DNA of 6,307 nt from Candidatus Eiseniibacteriota bacterium (GTDB lineage Bacteria > JAFGKV01), in the NCBI GenBank assembly GCA_025453925.1, contig JALOPK010000196.1:1-6307 (forward strand), written 5' to 3'. Positions within the stretch are counted from its first letter, which is position 1. Every line of letters begins with the position of its first letter. Below, piece after piece: positions 1-6,174 of this stretch. Position numbers and translations under genes: made by a program. Under the pieces are notes generated by a model, which worked only from the letters and a program-made list of their open reading frames with translations, ran no database searches and was not told the DNA's origin.

Positions 1-399
1 GGAGGTCCCGCCGCGGAGCTGCGGTTCTCACCATCCGGCATCGGCTTCGGCCAGAGAGACATCCGGGAGATCCAGAAGGCCAAGGCGGCCGTCGAGGTCG
101 GGGTCAGGGCAGTCCTCGCCGAAGCCCGCATTGCACCCTCCGATTTGCGGTGCGTGCTTCTCGCGGGAGCATTCGCCCGCGGCCTTGATCTCCGGAATGC
201 GCAGTCCATCGGTCTGATCCCCACCGTCGATCAGGATCGTGTCGTGGTGGCGGGCAACACTGCGTTGCTTGGGGCCGGATTGTGTCTCGACCGAAACCTG
301 GTGAGGAGTATCCGGCGATCCGGGCGGAGAGTAACTCTCCAACATGACGGATTCGCCACCCGGTTCGCGGACGCAGTACGCCTCAGGCCGTGGGGATAG
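1..399 (+). CDS. ASKHA/DUF4445 corrinoid-activation protein, C-terminal fragment (5' end outside window)
   Basis: Frame 1 is open from the first base to the TAG at 397-399, giving the last 132 residues of a longer protein. The fragment carries the typical end of the DUF4445/ASKHA family (RACE proteins, RamA-like): a DIREIQKAKAAVEVG helix near fragment residues 20-34, then VLLAGAFARGLDL, then an IGLIP segment, then VVVAGNTALLGAG, closing with a VTLQHDGFATRFADA tail. In known members this domain binds ATP and drives reduction of cob(II)alamin to cob(I)alamin in methyltransferase corrinoid proteins, with electrons from an N-terminal 2Fe-2S domain. That N-terminal part is not in view, so its presence is inference. 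The internal TTG at 145 is only an artefactual start. It ends 128 bases from the convergent smr gene and is separate from the downstream operon. Family assignment is fairly sure; the precise partner corrinoid protein is unknown. Confidence 0.8.
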   Translation, partial: GGPAAELRFSPSGIGFGQRDIREIQKAKAAVEVGVRAVLAEARIAPSDLRCVLLAGAFARGLDLRNAQSIGLIPTVDQDRVVVAGNTALLGAGLCLDRNLVRSIRRSGRRVTLQHDGFATRFADAVRLRPWG

Positions 400-422
400 C
401 GTCGCGTCAGTGGGCCCACGGC
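387..422 (+). other. Weak stem-loop over the ASKHA gene stop codon
   Basis: GCCGTGGG (387-394) can pair with CCCACGGC (415-422) across a 20-base loop that contains the TAG stop. A competing perfect 10-base palindrome, GTGGGCCCAC, lies at 410-419. No T-run follows, so this is at best a poor intrinsic terminator for the plus-strand gene. The rest of the gap to the convergent smr gene (423-527) shows only a 5-bp hairpin at 486-500 and nothing else I can support. Confidence 0.2.
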
Positions 423-527
423 TCCGGCAGACAGCGGCGGGTTTGGTGCGGACGTGGGGAGGGCCAGTATTCGCGGCAGGGTCTCCGGCAAGCACTGCCG
501 TGCGATGAATGCCCGAGACCACACATG

Positions 528-878
528 CTATGTTTCCTGGAACGCGGAAGGGGTGGTAGCGCGTTCGCCCAGGCCGGGAGGTCCCGTAACTGGAGCCAAG
601 GTCACTATCGTCGCTCCCCAGTGACCGCGGTCGGCGGGTGCGATGGCAAAGGTTTCAACCCAGGGAACTCGGGCCAGGAGGGCATGCACGTTGGCGCGCA
701 ACGCACCCGTACCCTTCCCGTGCACGATGCGTACCCGGAGGATGCCCCGCTCCCGGCAGAGCCGCAGGTACTCCGGCACCAGATCCTTGACTTCTCGGGG
801 CTGAAATGCGTGCAGGTCCAGCTCGTCGGAAATAGGCAACTCCACCGGTTCCAAGCCGATCGGATCGCATTCGTCCAT
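528..878 (-). CDS. Small stand-alone Smr (MutS2 C-terminal-like) domain protein
   Basis: This 116-residue protein is an almost bare Smr domain. It shows the DLH motif at residues 21-23 (ELDLHAFQPREVKDLV), the RIVHGKGTGALR motif with HGKGTG at 53-58, and the closing WGATIV strand near residue 90. Smr domains are nucleases that nick or cleave DNA or RNA; the HGKG loop and the DLH histidine are the conserved functional elements, and both are intact here. Nothing shows which substrate this one uses. It lacks the MutS ATPase part, so it is not MutS2 itself. The chosen ATG at 878 has AAGGAG about 7 bases upstream; the in-frame GTG at 899 would put that ribosome binding site inside the gene and is less likely. 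The final 19 or so residues are rich in G, P and T and look disordered. It is transcribed away from nadD and converges on the ASKHA gene. Confidence 0.85.
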   Translation of the reverse strand: MDECDPIGLEPVELPISDELDLHAFQPREVKDLVPEYLRLCRERGILRVRIVHGKGTGALRANVHALLARVPWVETFAIAPADRGHWGATIVTLAPVTGPPGLGERATTPSAFQET

Positions 879-909
879 GGTAGGCTCCTTGCTGGGCACT
901 CAGTCAGGC

Positions 910-939
910 ATCCGTCCGGGCATCTGCCCGCGGCCGGAT
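910..939 (-). other. Possible stem-loop in the smr leader
   Basis: An inner stem CGGGC (917-921) / GCCCG (926-930) with a 4-base loop is enclosed by an outer stem ATCCG (910-914) / CGGAT (935-939) with short unpaired bulges. In the smr transcript it would sit about 30 bases upstream of the ATG. There is no T-run on either strand, so it does not look like a terminator. In a GC-rich region a hairpin of this size can arise by chance. Confidence 0.2.
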
Positions 940-1052
940 CTCGCACCCGCCAGCTGGCGCGTTGTTCGATCGATGAGATGCCACGGCGGGTATCTGCTAT
1001 CCTCGCCACGCGCTGCTCGCTCGCCTCACCGGTCTTGTTGCGTCACCGCGTT

Positions 1053-1070
1053 CATGTTACCCAGTACATG
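1053..1070. promoter_or_regulatory. Imperfect inverted repeat, possible operator
   Basis: CATGTTAC (1053-1060) and GTACATG (1064-1070) form an inverted repeat around CCA, with one extra T in the left arm. It overlaps the -10 box and spacer of the candidate smr promoter and lies upstream of nadD, where a regulator could affect either gene. It is short and only one copy is seen. Confidence 0.2.
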
Positions 1071-1082
1071 GTCTTTCCCCAA
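1054..1082 (-). promoter_or_regulatory. Candidate sigma70-like promoter for smr
   Basis: Read on the minus strand, TTGGGG (1082-1077) is followed after exactly 17 bases by TAACAT (1059-1054), a spacing typical of housekeeping sigma factors. The match is 3 of 6 for the -35 box and 4 of 6 for the -10 box. It would start a transcript roughly 170 bases before the smr ATG. The call rests only on sequence resemblance. Confidence 0.3.
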
Positions 1083-1142
1083 ACCCACCGTCCGGGCCCT
1101 GGATCCGCGACTTCTCGGCTCCCTTTTGTCCCTGCAACGGCG

Positions 1143-1151
1143 TACTATATT
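1143..1151 (+). promoter_or_regulatory. -10-like element upstream of nadD
   Basis: TACTATATT is a rare AT-rich island in this GC-rich region and lies about 55 bases before the nadD start. It contains TACTAT and TATATT, both good -10 matches. No convincing -35 box sits at 16-18 bases; the nearest candidate, TTGTCC at 1126-1131, is only 11 or 14 bases away depending on which hexamer is used. It probably marks the operon promoter. Confidence 0.35.
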
Positions 1152-1204
1152 GCCCGGGTGGCGGTGAACGCTACGGACCCCGTGGACCCCGGGAGGAGCA
1201 TTTC

Positions 1205-1801
1205 ATGGACGTGGGCATCTTTGGCGGGACATTCGACCCGCCCCACATCGGCCACCTGATCATCGCTCAGGAAGCGCTGGAGCAGGCGCGGCTCGACTGT
1301 GTGGTGTTCATTCCGGCAATGGTTCCGCCGCACAAGCGTGACGCCCGCGTGTCACCCTTTCCCCTGCGTCTGGCCATGGTGCACGCGGCAACCTCGACCA
1401 ATCCCCGTTTCAGTGTGTCGGACATCGAGGCCACGCTGCCACCCCCCAGTTTCACGGTGGACACGCTACGGGCTCTGCGGCGGGCGGAGCCCGAATGGAG
1501 GGATCTGCATCTGATCATCGGATCCGATTCACTACTGGAACTGCCCACCTGGCGAATGCCGGAAGAGGTACTCCGGATGGCCCGCCTCGTGGTCTACCCC
1601 CGGGCGGTCCCCGGAGCCACCGACCCCTCACCCGCCTACGCTGCGGGCGCCCTCTTTCTTGACGCGTCGCACCTGCCGGTCTCCTCATCCTTGGTGCGGC
1701 AACGCGTCCGGTCGGGGCGAAGTGCGCGCTACTGGCTGCCCGATAGCGTATGGGATCTGGTAGTCTCTCGGCGTCTCTACCTGTCGGAAGAAGGATCCTG
1801 A
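1205..1801 (+). CDS. nadD: Nicotinate-nucleotide adenylyltransferase (NaMN/NMN adenylyltransferase)
   Basis: NadD transfers AMP from ATP to nicotinate mononucleotide, giving deamido-NAD, the penultimate step of cytosolic NAD synthesis. The 198-residue length is normal for the family. The nucleotidyltransferase signature GGTFDPPHIGH is at residues 7-17, with the HxGH element H14-I15-G16-H17. The PPHK segment near residue 40, the LIIGSDSLLELPTW segment near 100-115 and the C-terminal VSSSLVRQRV segment (159-168; usual form ISSTxIR) complete the pattern, followed by the family's RYWLPDSVWDLV ending. The ATG has a strong GGAGGAG ribosome binding site (1192-1198) 6 bases upstream. It is the first gene of the tight nadD-polA-coaE-prfB unit, with a single base between its TGA and the polA TTG. 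The gene rsfS (ribosome silencing factor), often found after nadD, is not there. Confidence 0.95.
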   Translation: MDVGIFGGTFDPPHIGHLIIAQEALEQARLDCVVFIPAMVPPHKRDARVSPFPLRLAMVHAATSTNPRFSVSDIEATLPPPSFTVDTLRALRRAEPEWRDLHLIIGSDSLLELPTWRMPEEVLRMARLVVYPRAVPGATDPSPAYAAGALFLDASHLPVSSSLVRQRVRSGRSARYWLPDSVWDLVVSRRLYLSEEGS

Positions 1802-1802
1802 G

Positions 1803-4481
1803 TTGCCTGCGCCCGTCTACATCCTCGACGGGACTGCCATGGCCTATCGGGCATTCCACGCGCTCAAGCGGCAGGACCTCACCAATAGCCGCGGGCAGGC
1901 GACGGGAGCAGTCTACGGCTTCGTGCAGATGCTGGAATCGGTTCTGAAGATCGCCGGGCAGAACTCCGTCGTCGCCGCTTTTGACAGTCCTGCGCGCACT
2001 TTCCGTCACGACGTGTACCCTGAGTACAAAGCGACTCGAGAGAAGATGCCCGATGATCTCCAGGCCCAGATCCCGTACATGAAGCGGATACTGCAGAGCC
2101 GCGGCATCCCGGTGTACATGATTCCGGGATACGAGGCCGACGACATCATGGCCACGCTGGCATCCCGGGCGGTTTCGCAGGGTGTGCCATGCGTGCTGGT
2201 GACCTCGGACAAGGATATGGCGCAACTGGTGGATCGCGACGTCTCACTGATGCCGCCCCCGAAAGGCGGCGTCGCGGTCGTCCTTGGCCCTGAGGAGGTG
2301 GAGCAGAAGTACGGCGTGAGGCCGGGGCTCATCCGCGATTTCCTCGCCCTGACCGGCGACGCAAGCGACAACATCCCTGGGGTCCCGGGCGTGGGACCGA
2401 AGCGTGCAATCGAGCTCCTGCGGGACTACGGTGACCTTGATGGCGTGCTGAGCCATGCGGTCGACGTGCGGCTGCCTTCCCTCCGGACCGCTTTGCTGGA
2501 GCATGCTCCTGCGGCAAGGCTTTCACAGGATCTAGCCACGGTCCGGACGAACGTCGCAGGCCTCCCGACCACGGTTCCCGCCAGGGGAGCGCCGGACCTG
2601 CGGGATTTGCGAGACCTCTATACCGAACTTGAGTTCTCCGCGCTTGCCTCCCAGATCGAAGCCCCACACGACAGTGATGAGCCGCGGAGCTATGTGGTGG
2701 TGTCTACCGAGGAATCACTGGAAGCGGCACTGGACGATTTGGCGTCCGCCGAAGAGGTGTCGTTCGACGTGGAGACGACGTCACTTGATCCGATCCAGGC
2801 CCGCGTCGTGGGCATTTCCCTCGCGGGGCGGCCGCTTCATGCCTACTACCTCCCCCTGGGTGACCAGGGCCTCCCTGTCGAATGCGCTGTTCGAAGGCTG
2901 AAGTCGCTGTTGGAGGACCCGCAATGGCCCAAAGGCGGCCAGAACAGTAAGTACGACATTCAGGTGCTCGCGAGTATCGGCATTCACGTGCAGGGTTTGT
3001 GCTTTGACACCATGGTGGAATCGTATCTGCTGGATTCCAATCTCAAGCAGCGAAACCTCGACTTTCTCGCCCTGCGATACCTCGGTGTGAAGAAAACGGC
3101 CACAGAGGCGCTGCTCGGCCGCGGCAAGGATCAGATTACCATGGACATGGTGCCCGTGGAGGAAGTCGCGGCCTACGCCTGCGAGGATGCGGATGTCGCA
3201 CTAAGGCTCCATCGGCATTTCGCGCCGCAATTGTCCGCTATGGGCGTGGAACGTCTGTACCACGACGTTGAGGTGCCGCTCATCCCGATTCTGGCGGACA
3301 TGGAGCGGCGGGGGATTTGCCTCGATGTGGCATATGTGGGGCAGCTTGGGCGAGAGATCACCGGTCAGCTCCAAGGGCTGGAAGAGGCTATTCATCGCGG
3401 TGCAGGCGAGGAGTTCAACATCAACTCGACGCAACAACTGGGATACATCCTCTTCGAGAAGCTCGCGGTGCACACCGAGCTCGGGGTCAAGAGGCTCCGC
3501 AAGACGAAAACCGGGTACTCGACCGATGCATCGGTGTTGGAGTCCATGGCCGAGCATCCGCTTGTGGCAAAGGTGGTGGAGTACCGGAATCTGGCGAAAC
3601 TCAAGAGCACCTACGTGGACGCGTTGCCCCGGCTGATACACCCCATGACGGGACGCATCCATACCAGCTTCAATCAGACGGTGGCCGCCACCGGCCGCTT
3701 GTCTTCGAGCAACCCGAATCTCCAGAACATCCCGATTCGCACCGAGCTCGGCCGCCGCATGCGACGGGCGTTTGTGGCGCCGCCGGGCAGCGTGCTGCTC
3801 TCGGCGGACTACTCTCAGATTGAACTCAGGGTTCTCGCGCACCTCTCGGGTGATGAGGGTCTGGCCGACGCCTTCGCCGCCGGCGAAGACATTCACCGGG
3901 AAACCGCCGCTCGCGTGTTCGACACACTCCCCGCTGAGGTGACCACGCAGCAGCGATCCCGGGCAAAAGCCATCAACTACGGGCTCATCTACGGCATGGG
4001 ACCGCGGCGCCTTGCCAGGGATTCTGGCATCAGCATGGCCGACGCGGAGGCCTTCATCCATCGCTACTTCTCCCGGTTCCCCGGCGTGAAGCGATACATC
4101 GACACCATCCTTGCTGCCGCCAGGGAACAGGGCGGGGTGCGCACGATTCTTGGCCGCTGGCGGCCGATTCCCGAGATCGCGGCACAGGAGGGGGGAATCC
4201 GTCAAGCCGCAGAGCGCGCCGCCATGAACACGCCCATCCAGGGCAGTGCGGCTGATCTCATGAAGATCGCCATGATCAAGGTGTGGGAGGCTCTCCGGCC
4301 GTTCGGCAACTCCGCCCACATGTTGTTGCAGGTCCATGACGAGCTCGTGCTCGAGGTCTCGGCGAGTGTGGTCGAGCAGGTGCGAGATGTGGTGCGGACG
4401 ACCATGGAGAGCGCACTGCCTCTGGCCGTTCCGCTCAAGGTGGACATGGGCATTGGCCCGACCTGGCTGGATGCGAAGTAG
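1803..4481 (+). CDS. polA: DNA polymerase I with 5' nuclease and proofreading domains
   Basis: The 892-residue protein contains all three Pol I domains. The 5' nuclease spans about 1-290: D9 in YILDGTAMAYRAF, YEADD at 110-114, the TSDKD segment, and GDASDNIPG at 185-193 followed by the helix-hairpin-helix GVPGVGPKRA. The 3'-5' exonuclease (about 295-485) keeps all catalytic residues: D322 and E324 (FDVET), D385 (NSKYD), Y458 and D462 (YACED). The polymerase domain has motif A D669 (SADYSQIELR), motif B (RAKAINYGLIYGM) and motif C D846 (QVHDE). Spacings match E. coli D705, F762 and D882 exactly. Motif B has Tyr726 where E. coli has Phe762. The start is TTG: GAAGGA lies 7-8 bases upstream and the first ATG would lose the catalytic N-terminus. 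The last 11 bases overlap coaE. Role: gap filling, Okazaki fragment processing and repair. Confidence 0.97.
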   Translation: MPAPVYILDGTAMAYRAFHALKRQDLTNSRGQATGAVYGFVQMLESVLKIAGQNSVVAAFDSPARTFRHDVYPEYKATREKMPDDLQAQIPYMKRILQSRGIPVYMIPGYEADDIMATLASRAVSQGVPCVLVTSDKDMAQLVDRDVSLMPPPKGGVAVVLGPEEVEQKYGVRPGLIRDFLALTGDASDNIPGVPGVGPKRAIELLRDYGDLDGVLSHAVDVRLPSLRTALLEHAPAARLSQDLATVRTNVAGLPTTVPARGAPDLRDLRDLYTELEFSALASQIEAPHDSDEPRSYVVVSTEESLEAALDDLASAEEVSFDVETTSLDPIQARVVGISLAGRPLHAYYLPLGDQGLPVECAVRRLKSLLEDPQWPKGGQNSKYDIQVLASIGIHVQGLCFDTMVESYLLDSNLKQRNLDFLALRYLGVKKTATEALLGRGKDQITMDMVPVEEVAAYACEDADVALRLHRHFAPQLSAMGVERLYHDVEVPLIPILADMERRGICLDVAYVGQLGREITGQLQGLEEAIHRGAGEEFNINSTQQLGYILFEKLAVHTELGVKRLRKTKTGYSTDASVLESMAEHPLVAKVVEYRNLAKLKSTYVDALPRLIHPMTGRIHTSFNQTVAATGRLSSSNPNLQNIPIRTELGRRMRRAFVAPPGSVLLSADYSQIELRVLAHLSGDEGLADAFAAGEDIHRETAARVFDTLPAEVTTQQRSRAKAINYGLIYGMGPRRLARDSGISMADAEAFIHRYFSRFPGVKRYIDTILAAAREQGGVRTILGRWRPIPEIAAQEGGIRQAAERAAMNTPIQGSAADLMKIAMIKVWEALRPFGNSAHMLLQVHDELVLEVSASVVEQVRDVVRTTMESALPLAVPLKVDMGIGPTWLDAK

Positions 4482-5112
4482 CGCGTGCCTCATTGGTGTC
4501 ACAGGGCTGCCCGGCAGCGGCAAGACCGCGTTTTCCTCGCGGCTCGCGGCCCGCGGCGCTCGGGTTGTATCGGCCGACGCCGTGGGCCACCAGGTCTTGG
4601 CGGAACGGGCCGTTCAGCGAATGCTGGCCCAGACCTTCGGTGCGGGCATCCTGGATTCGGCCGGCGAAGTGGATCGGCAGGCACTCCGGGCACACCTCGC
4701 GGACGTCAAGGAAGTTGACTCTCTCAACCGCATCGTGCATCCTCGGCTCCTGTCTCGGCTTGCCCAAGCGGTAGGCGCCGCAATGCGAGGGCCTGGCCCC
4801 GTGGTGGCCGTCGACGCGGCACTTCTGCTCGAATGGCACATCGAGCAGTACTTTGACCTGGTGGTTCTCGTCGTCTCGCCGTCGGAACTGAGGTACCGGC
4901 GACTGACGGCCGCAGGGAGGGATCTGCCGGTGATCGAGGTCCTTGAACAGAGCCAGCTTCGCGAAGCGGAGAAACGAGAGCGGAGCCATTTCATCGTTGA
5001 CAACACGACGAGTATCGAACGGCTGGAACGGAGCGCCGACGCGCTTTTCGCCGCGCTCACGCGCGGCGCGTGCAAGGAGACGACATGTCCAAGGAGACTA
5101 TGGAGCGACTGA
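4471..5112 (+). CDS. coaE: Dephospho-CoA kinase
   Basis: CoaE phosphorylates the 3'-hydroxyl of dephospho-CoA with ATP, the last step of CoA synthesis in the cytosol. The 213-residue protein starts with a P-loop GLPGSGKT at residues 12-19, followed by SADAVGH (D36, H40), matching the family's DAD-x-I-x-H region. The substrate-side signature LNRIVHPRLL is present, then VVAVDAALLLE (usual form DxPLLFE), and a C-terminal HFIVDNTTSIERL matching the family's ADxVIDNxGS. The usual P-loop is GGIGSGKS, so this one is a variant, but the essential Gly-Lys-Thr core is kept. The ATG at 4471 lies within the end of polA (11-base overlap); it has only a weak GG-rich ribosome binding site, so translation is probably coupled to polA. 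The 3' end overlaps prfB by 28 bases, and the last dozen residues (CKETTCPRRLWSD) are probably of little functional weight. Confidence 0.92.
   Translation: MRSSACLIGVTGLPGSGKTAFSSRLAARGARVVSADAVGHQVLAERAVQRMLAQTFGAGILDSAGEVDRQALRAHLADVKEVDSLNRIVHPRLLSRLAQAVGAAMRGPGPVVAVDAALLLEWHIEQYFDLVVLVVSPSELRYRRLTAAGRDLPVIEVLEQSQLREAEKRERSHFIVDNTTSIERLERSADALFAALTRGACKETTCPRRLWSD
5074..5102 (+). promoter_or_regulatory. Duplicated ribosome binding site and start at prfB
   Basis: AAGGAGAC occurs twice, at 5074-5081 and 5091-5098, each followed by an ATG (5085 and 5100) in the same frame. The first has AAGGAG 5 bases before its ATG, a normal spacing, and is taken as the start. The second has only 3 bases, and would give an RF2 five residues shorter. 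The first copy lies inside the end of coaE. Confidence 0.6.
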
Positions 5113-6174
5113 CCGCGGCACGGGAGAAGGTTCGCATACTTCGAGGCTTTCTTTGATGAGGACACACTCAGGTCCCGTGCGGCGGAGCTCGAGGCGCGCG
5201 TCTCGTCACCCGAGTTCTGGTCGGATCCGTCCGCGGGCAGGATGCTGCAGGAGCTGACCAGGGCTCGAGAGGGACTCGGCCGCATCGACGGTCTCAGCGC
5301 GGAGGTTGACGAGTATACCGAACTGGCCCGCCTCGTCGAGGCCGAGGGTGATGAGTCGCTCTCGGCAGAACTCGATATCAGCGTGCAACAGCTTGGGAAG
5401 CGCATCCGAGCGATGGAACTGGAGCACATGCTCAGCGGCGCCGATGACCACAGGGACGCGATCCTCACCATCCATCCCGGTGCCGGGGGCATCGAGTCGA
5501 TGGACTGGGCCGCCATGCTGTCGAGGATGTACCAGCGGTGGGCAGAGCGCCACGGTCACGCCTGGCGGGTGCTCGACATGTCGCCCGGGGAGGAGGCAGG
5601 GGTGAAGAGCCTGACGGCCGAGGTCGCCGGAGTCAACGCATACGGTTACCTCAAGGCGGAACGGGGAGTGCACCGTCTGGTGCGTATCTCGCCTTTTGAC
5701 GCGAGCCGGCGTCGGCACACGTCGTTCGCGTCGGTCAGCGTACTTCCGGAGATAGACGACACCATCACCGTGGAAATAGGCGACAAAGACCTTCGGGTCG
5801 ATACGTTTCGGGCATCCGGCGCGGGGGGACAGCACGTCAACAAGACGAGTTCCGCTGTGCGGATCACGCACATACCGACGGGAACTGTCGTGCAGTGCCA
5901 GAGCGAGCGGTCGCAGCACCGGAATCGTGAGAATGCCATGAAGATCCTGATGAGCCGCCTCTACCAGAGGCAGATGGAAGAGGAGGAGGCAAAGAGGCTA
6001 GAGATCCAGGGAGAGAAGACCGACATCGCGTGGGGGAATCAGATCCGCTCCTACGTGCTCCAGCCCTACTCCCTCGTCAAAGATCACCGCACCGACCTCA
6101 GCGATGGCAATGTCCAGGCCATCCTCGATGGAGCCATCGATCAATTCATCGAAGGATTCCTTCTGAGGTCCTGA
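5085..6174 (+). CDS. prfB: Peptide chain release factor 2, expressed through a +1 programmed frameshift
   Basis: RF2 recognises UGA and UAA stop codons in the ribosomal A site and triggers peptide release. The gene lies in two frames: 23 codons from ATG 5085 end in LRGFL and TGA 5154-5156; translation resumes one base on with GAT 5155 (DEDTLRSRAAELEARV) and runs to TGA 6172-6174. The joined protein is 362 residues (E. coli RF2 has 365). Visible elements are the N-terminal helical domain (about 1-110), the RF2-specific stop-recognition tripeptide SPF at 202-204, and the catalytic GGQ at 247-249 in SGAGGQHVNKTSSAVRITH. The position of E. coli Thr246 is Ala here (residue 243), as in most RF2 proteins. 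The SPF rather than a PxT tripeptide excludes RF1. Low RF2 favours the frameshift, so the protein limits its own synthesis. The ATG at 5242 in the second frame is not the real start. Confidence 0.96.
5143..5159 (+). promoter_or_regulatory. RF2 autoregulatory +1 frameshift site
   Basis: The slippery codon CTT (5151-5153) stands before an in-frame TGA (5154-5156); the peptidyl-tRNA can slip to TTT, putting GAT in the A site. A Shine-Dalgarno-like GAGG (5143-5146) lies 4 bases before CTT, as the internal AGGGGG does in E. coli (3 bases). The encoded LRGFL before the shift parallels LRGYL in E. coli, and DED after it parallels DYD. Two departures from the usual CTTTGAC are visible: the base after TGA is T, and a second in-frame TGA follows at 5157-5159. 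Confidence 0.93.

Larger units (their letters stand above)
879..1204. other. Divergent intergenic region between smr and nadD
   Basis: This 326-base stretch holds no credible gene: open frames across it lack ribosome binding sites and resemble no family I know. It must carry the start signals for smr (leftward) and for the nadD operon (rightward). Visible elements are a stem-loop in the smr leader (910-939), a possible leftward promoter with an overlapping inverted repeat (1053-1082), a -10-like sequence facing nadD (1143-1151), and two copies of GGACCCC (1175-1181 and 1184-1190) just before the nadD ribosome binding site. Identical CCCGGG hexamers at 1153-1158 and 1188-1193 could pair in the nadD leader. 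Confidence 0.6.

Noticed and set aside
486-500. CGGCA/TGCCG hairpin as a terminator of smr
   Set aside because: The stem is only 5 bp and no T-run follows on the minus strand.
879-1204. A structured RNA or riboswitch ahead of nadD
   Set aside because: I see short stems but no known conserved motif such as an NAD-sensing aptamer core; a covariance search would be needed to support one.
390-1259. Long plus-strand open frame of 289 codons across the smr gene
   Set aside because: It lies antisense to the clear Smr-domain gene, resembles no family, has no ribosome binding site and runs into nadD; it is a high-GC shadow frame.
1515-2225. Minus-strand frame opposite the nadD-polA junction
   Set aside because: It is antisense to two certain genes, has low-complexity Arg/Gly/Pro composition and no start signals.
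3201-4523. Long minus-strand open frame of 440 codons opposite polA
   Set aside because: It mirrors the codon structure of polA in a GC-rich genome; the His/Arg/Gly-rich product has no recognisable domain.
5154-5156. prfB as a pseudogene broken by a frameshift
   Set aside because: The break is at the exact position and sequence of the known RF2 autoregulatory shift, and the rest of the protein is intact with SPF and GGQ motifs.
4614-5516. Minus-strand frame of 300 codons, Ser- and Arg-rich, opposite coaE and prfB
   Set aside because: Its composition is a by-product of the sense codons; it has no family resemblance.
5242-6174. prfB beginning at ATG 5242 as a single-frame gene
   Set aside because: This would delete the N-terminal domain; the upstream frame with a good ribosome binding site and the CTT-TGA shift site give a full-length RF2.
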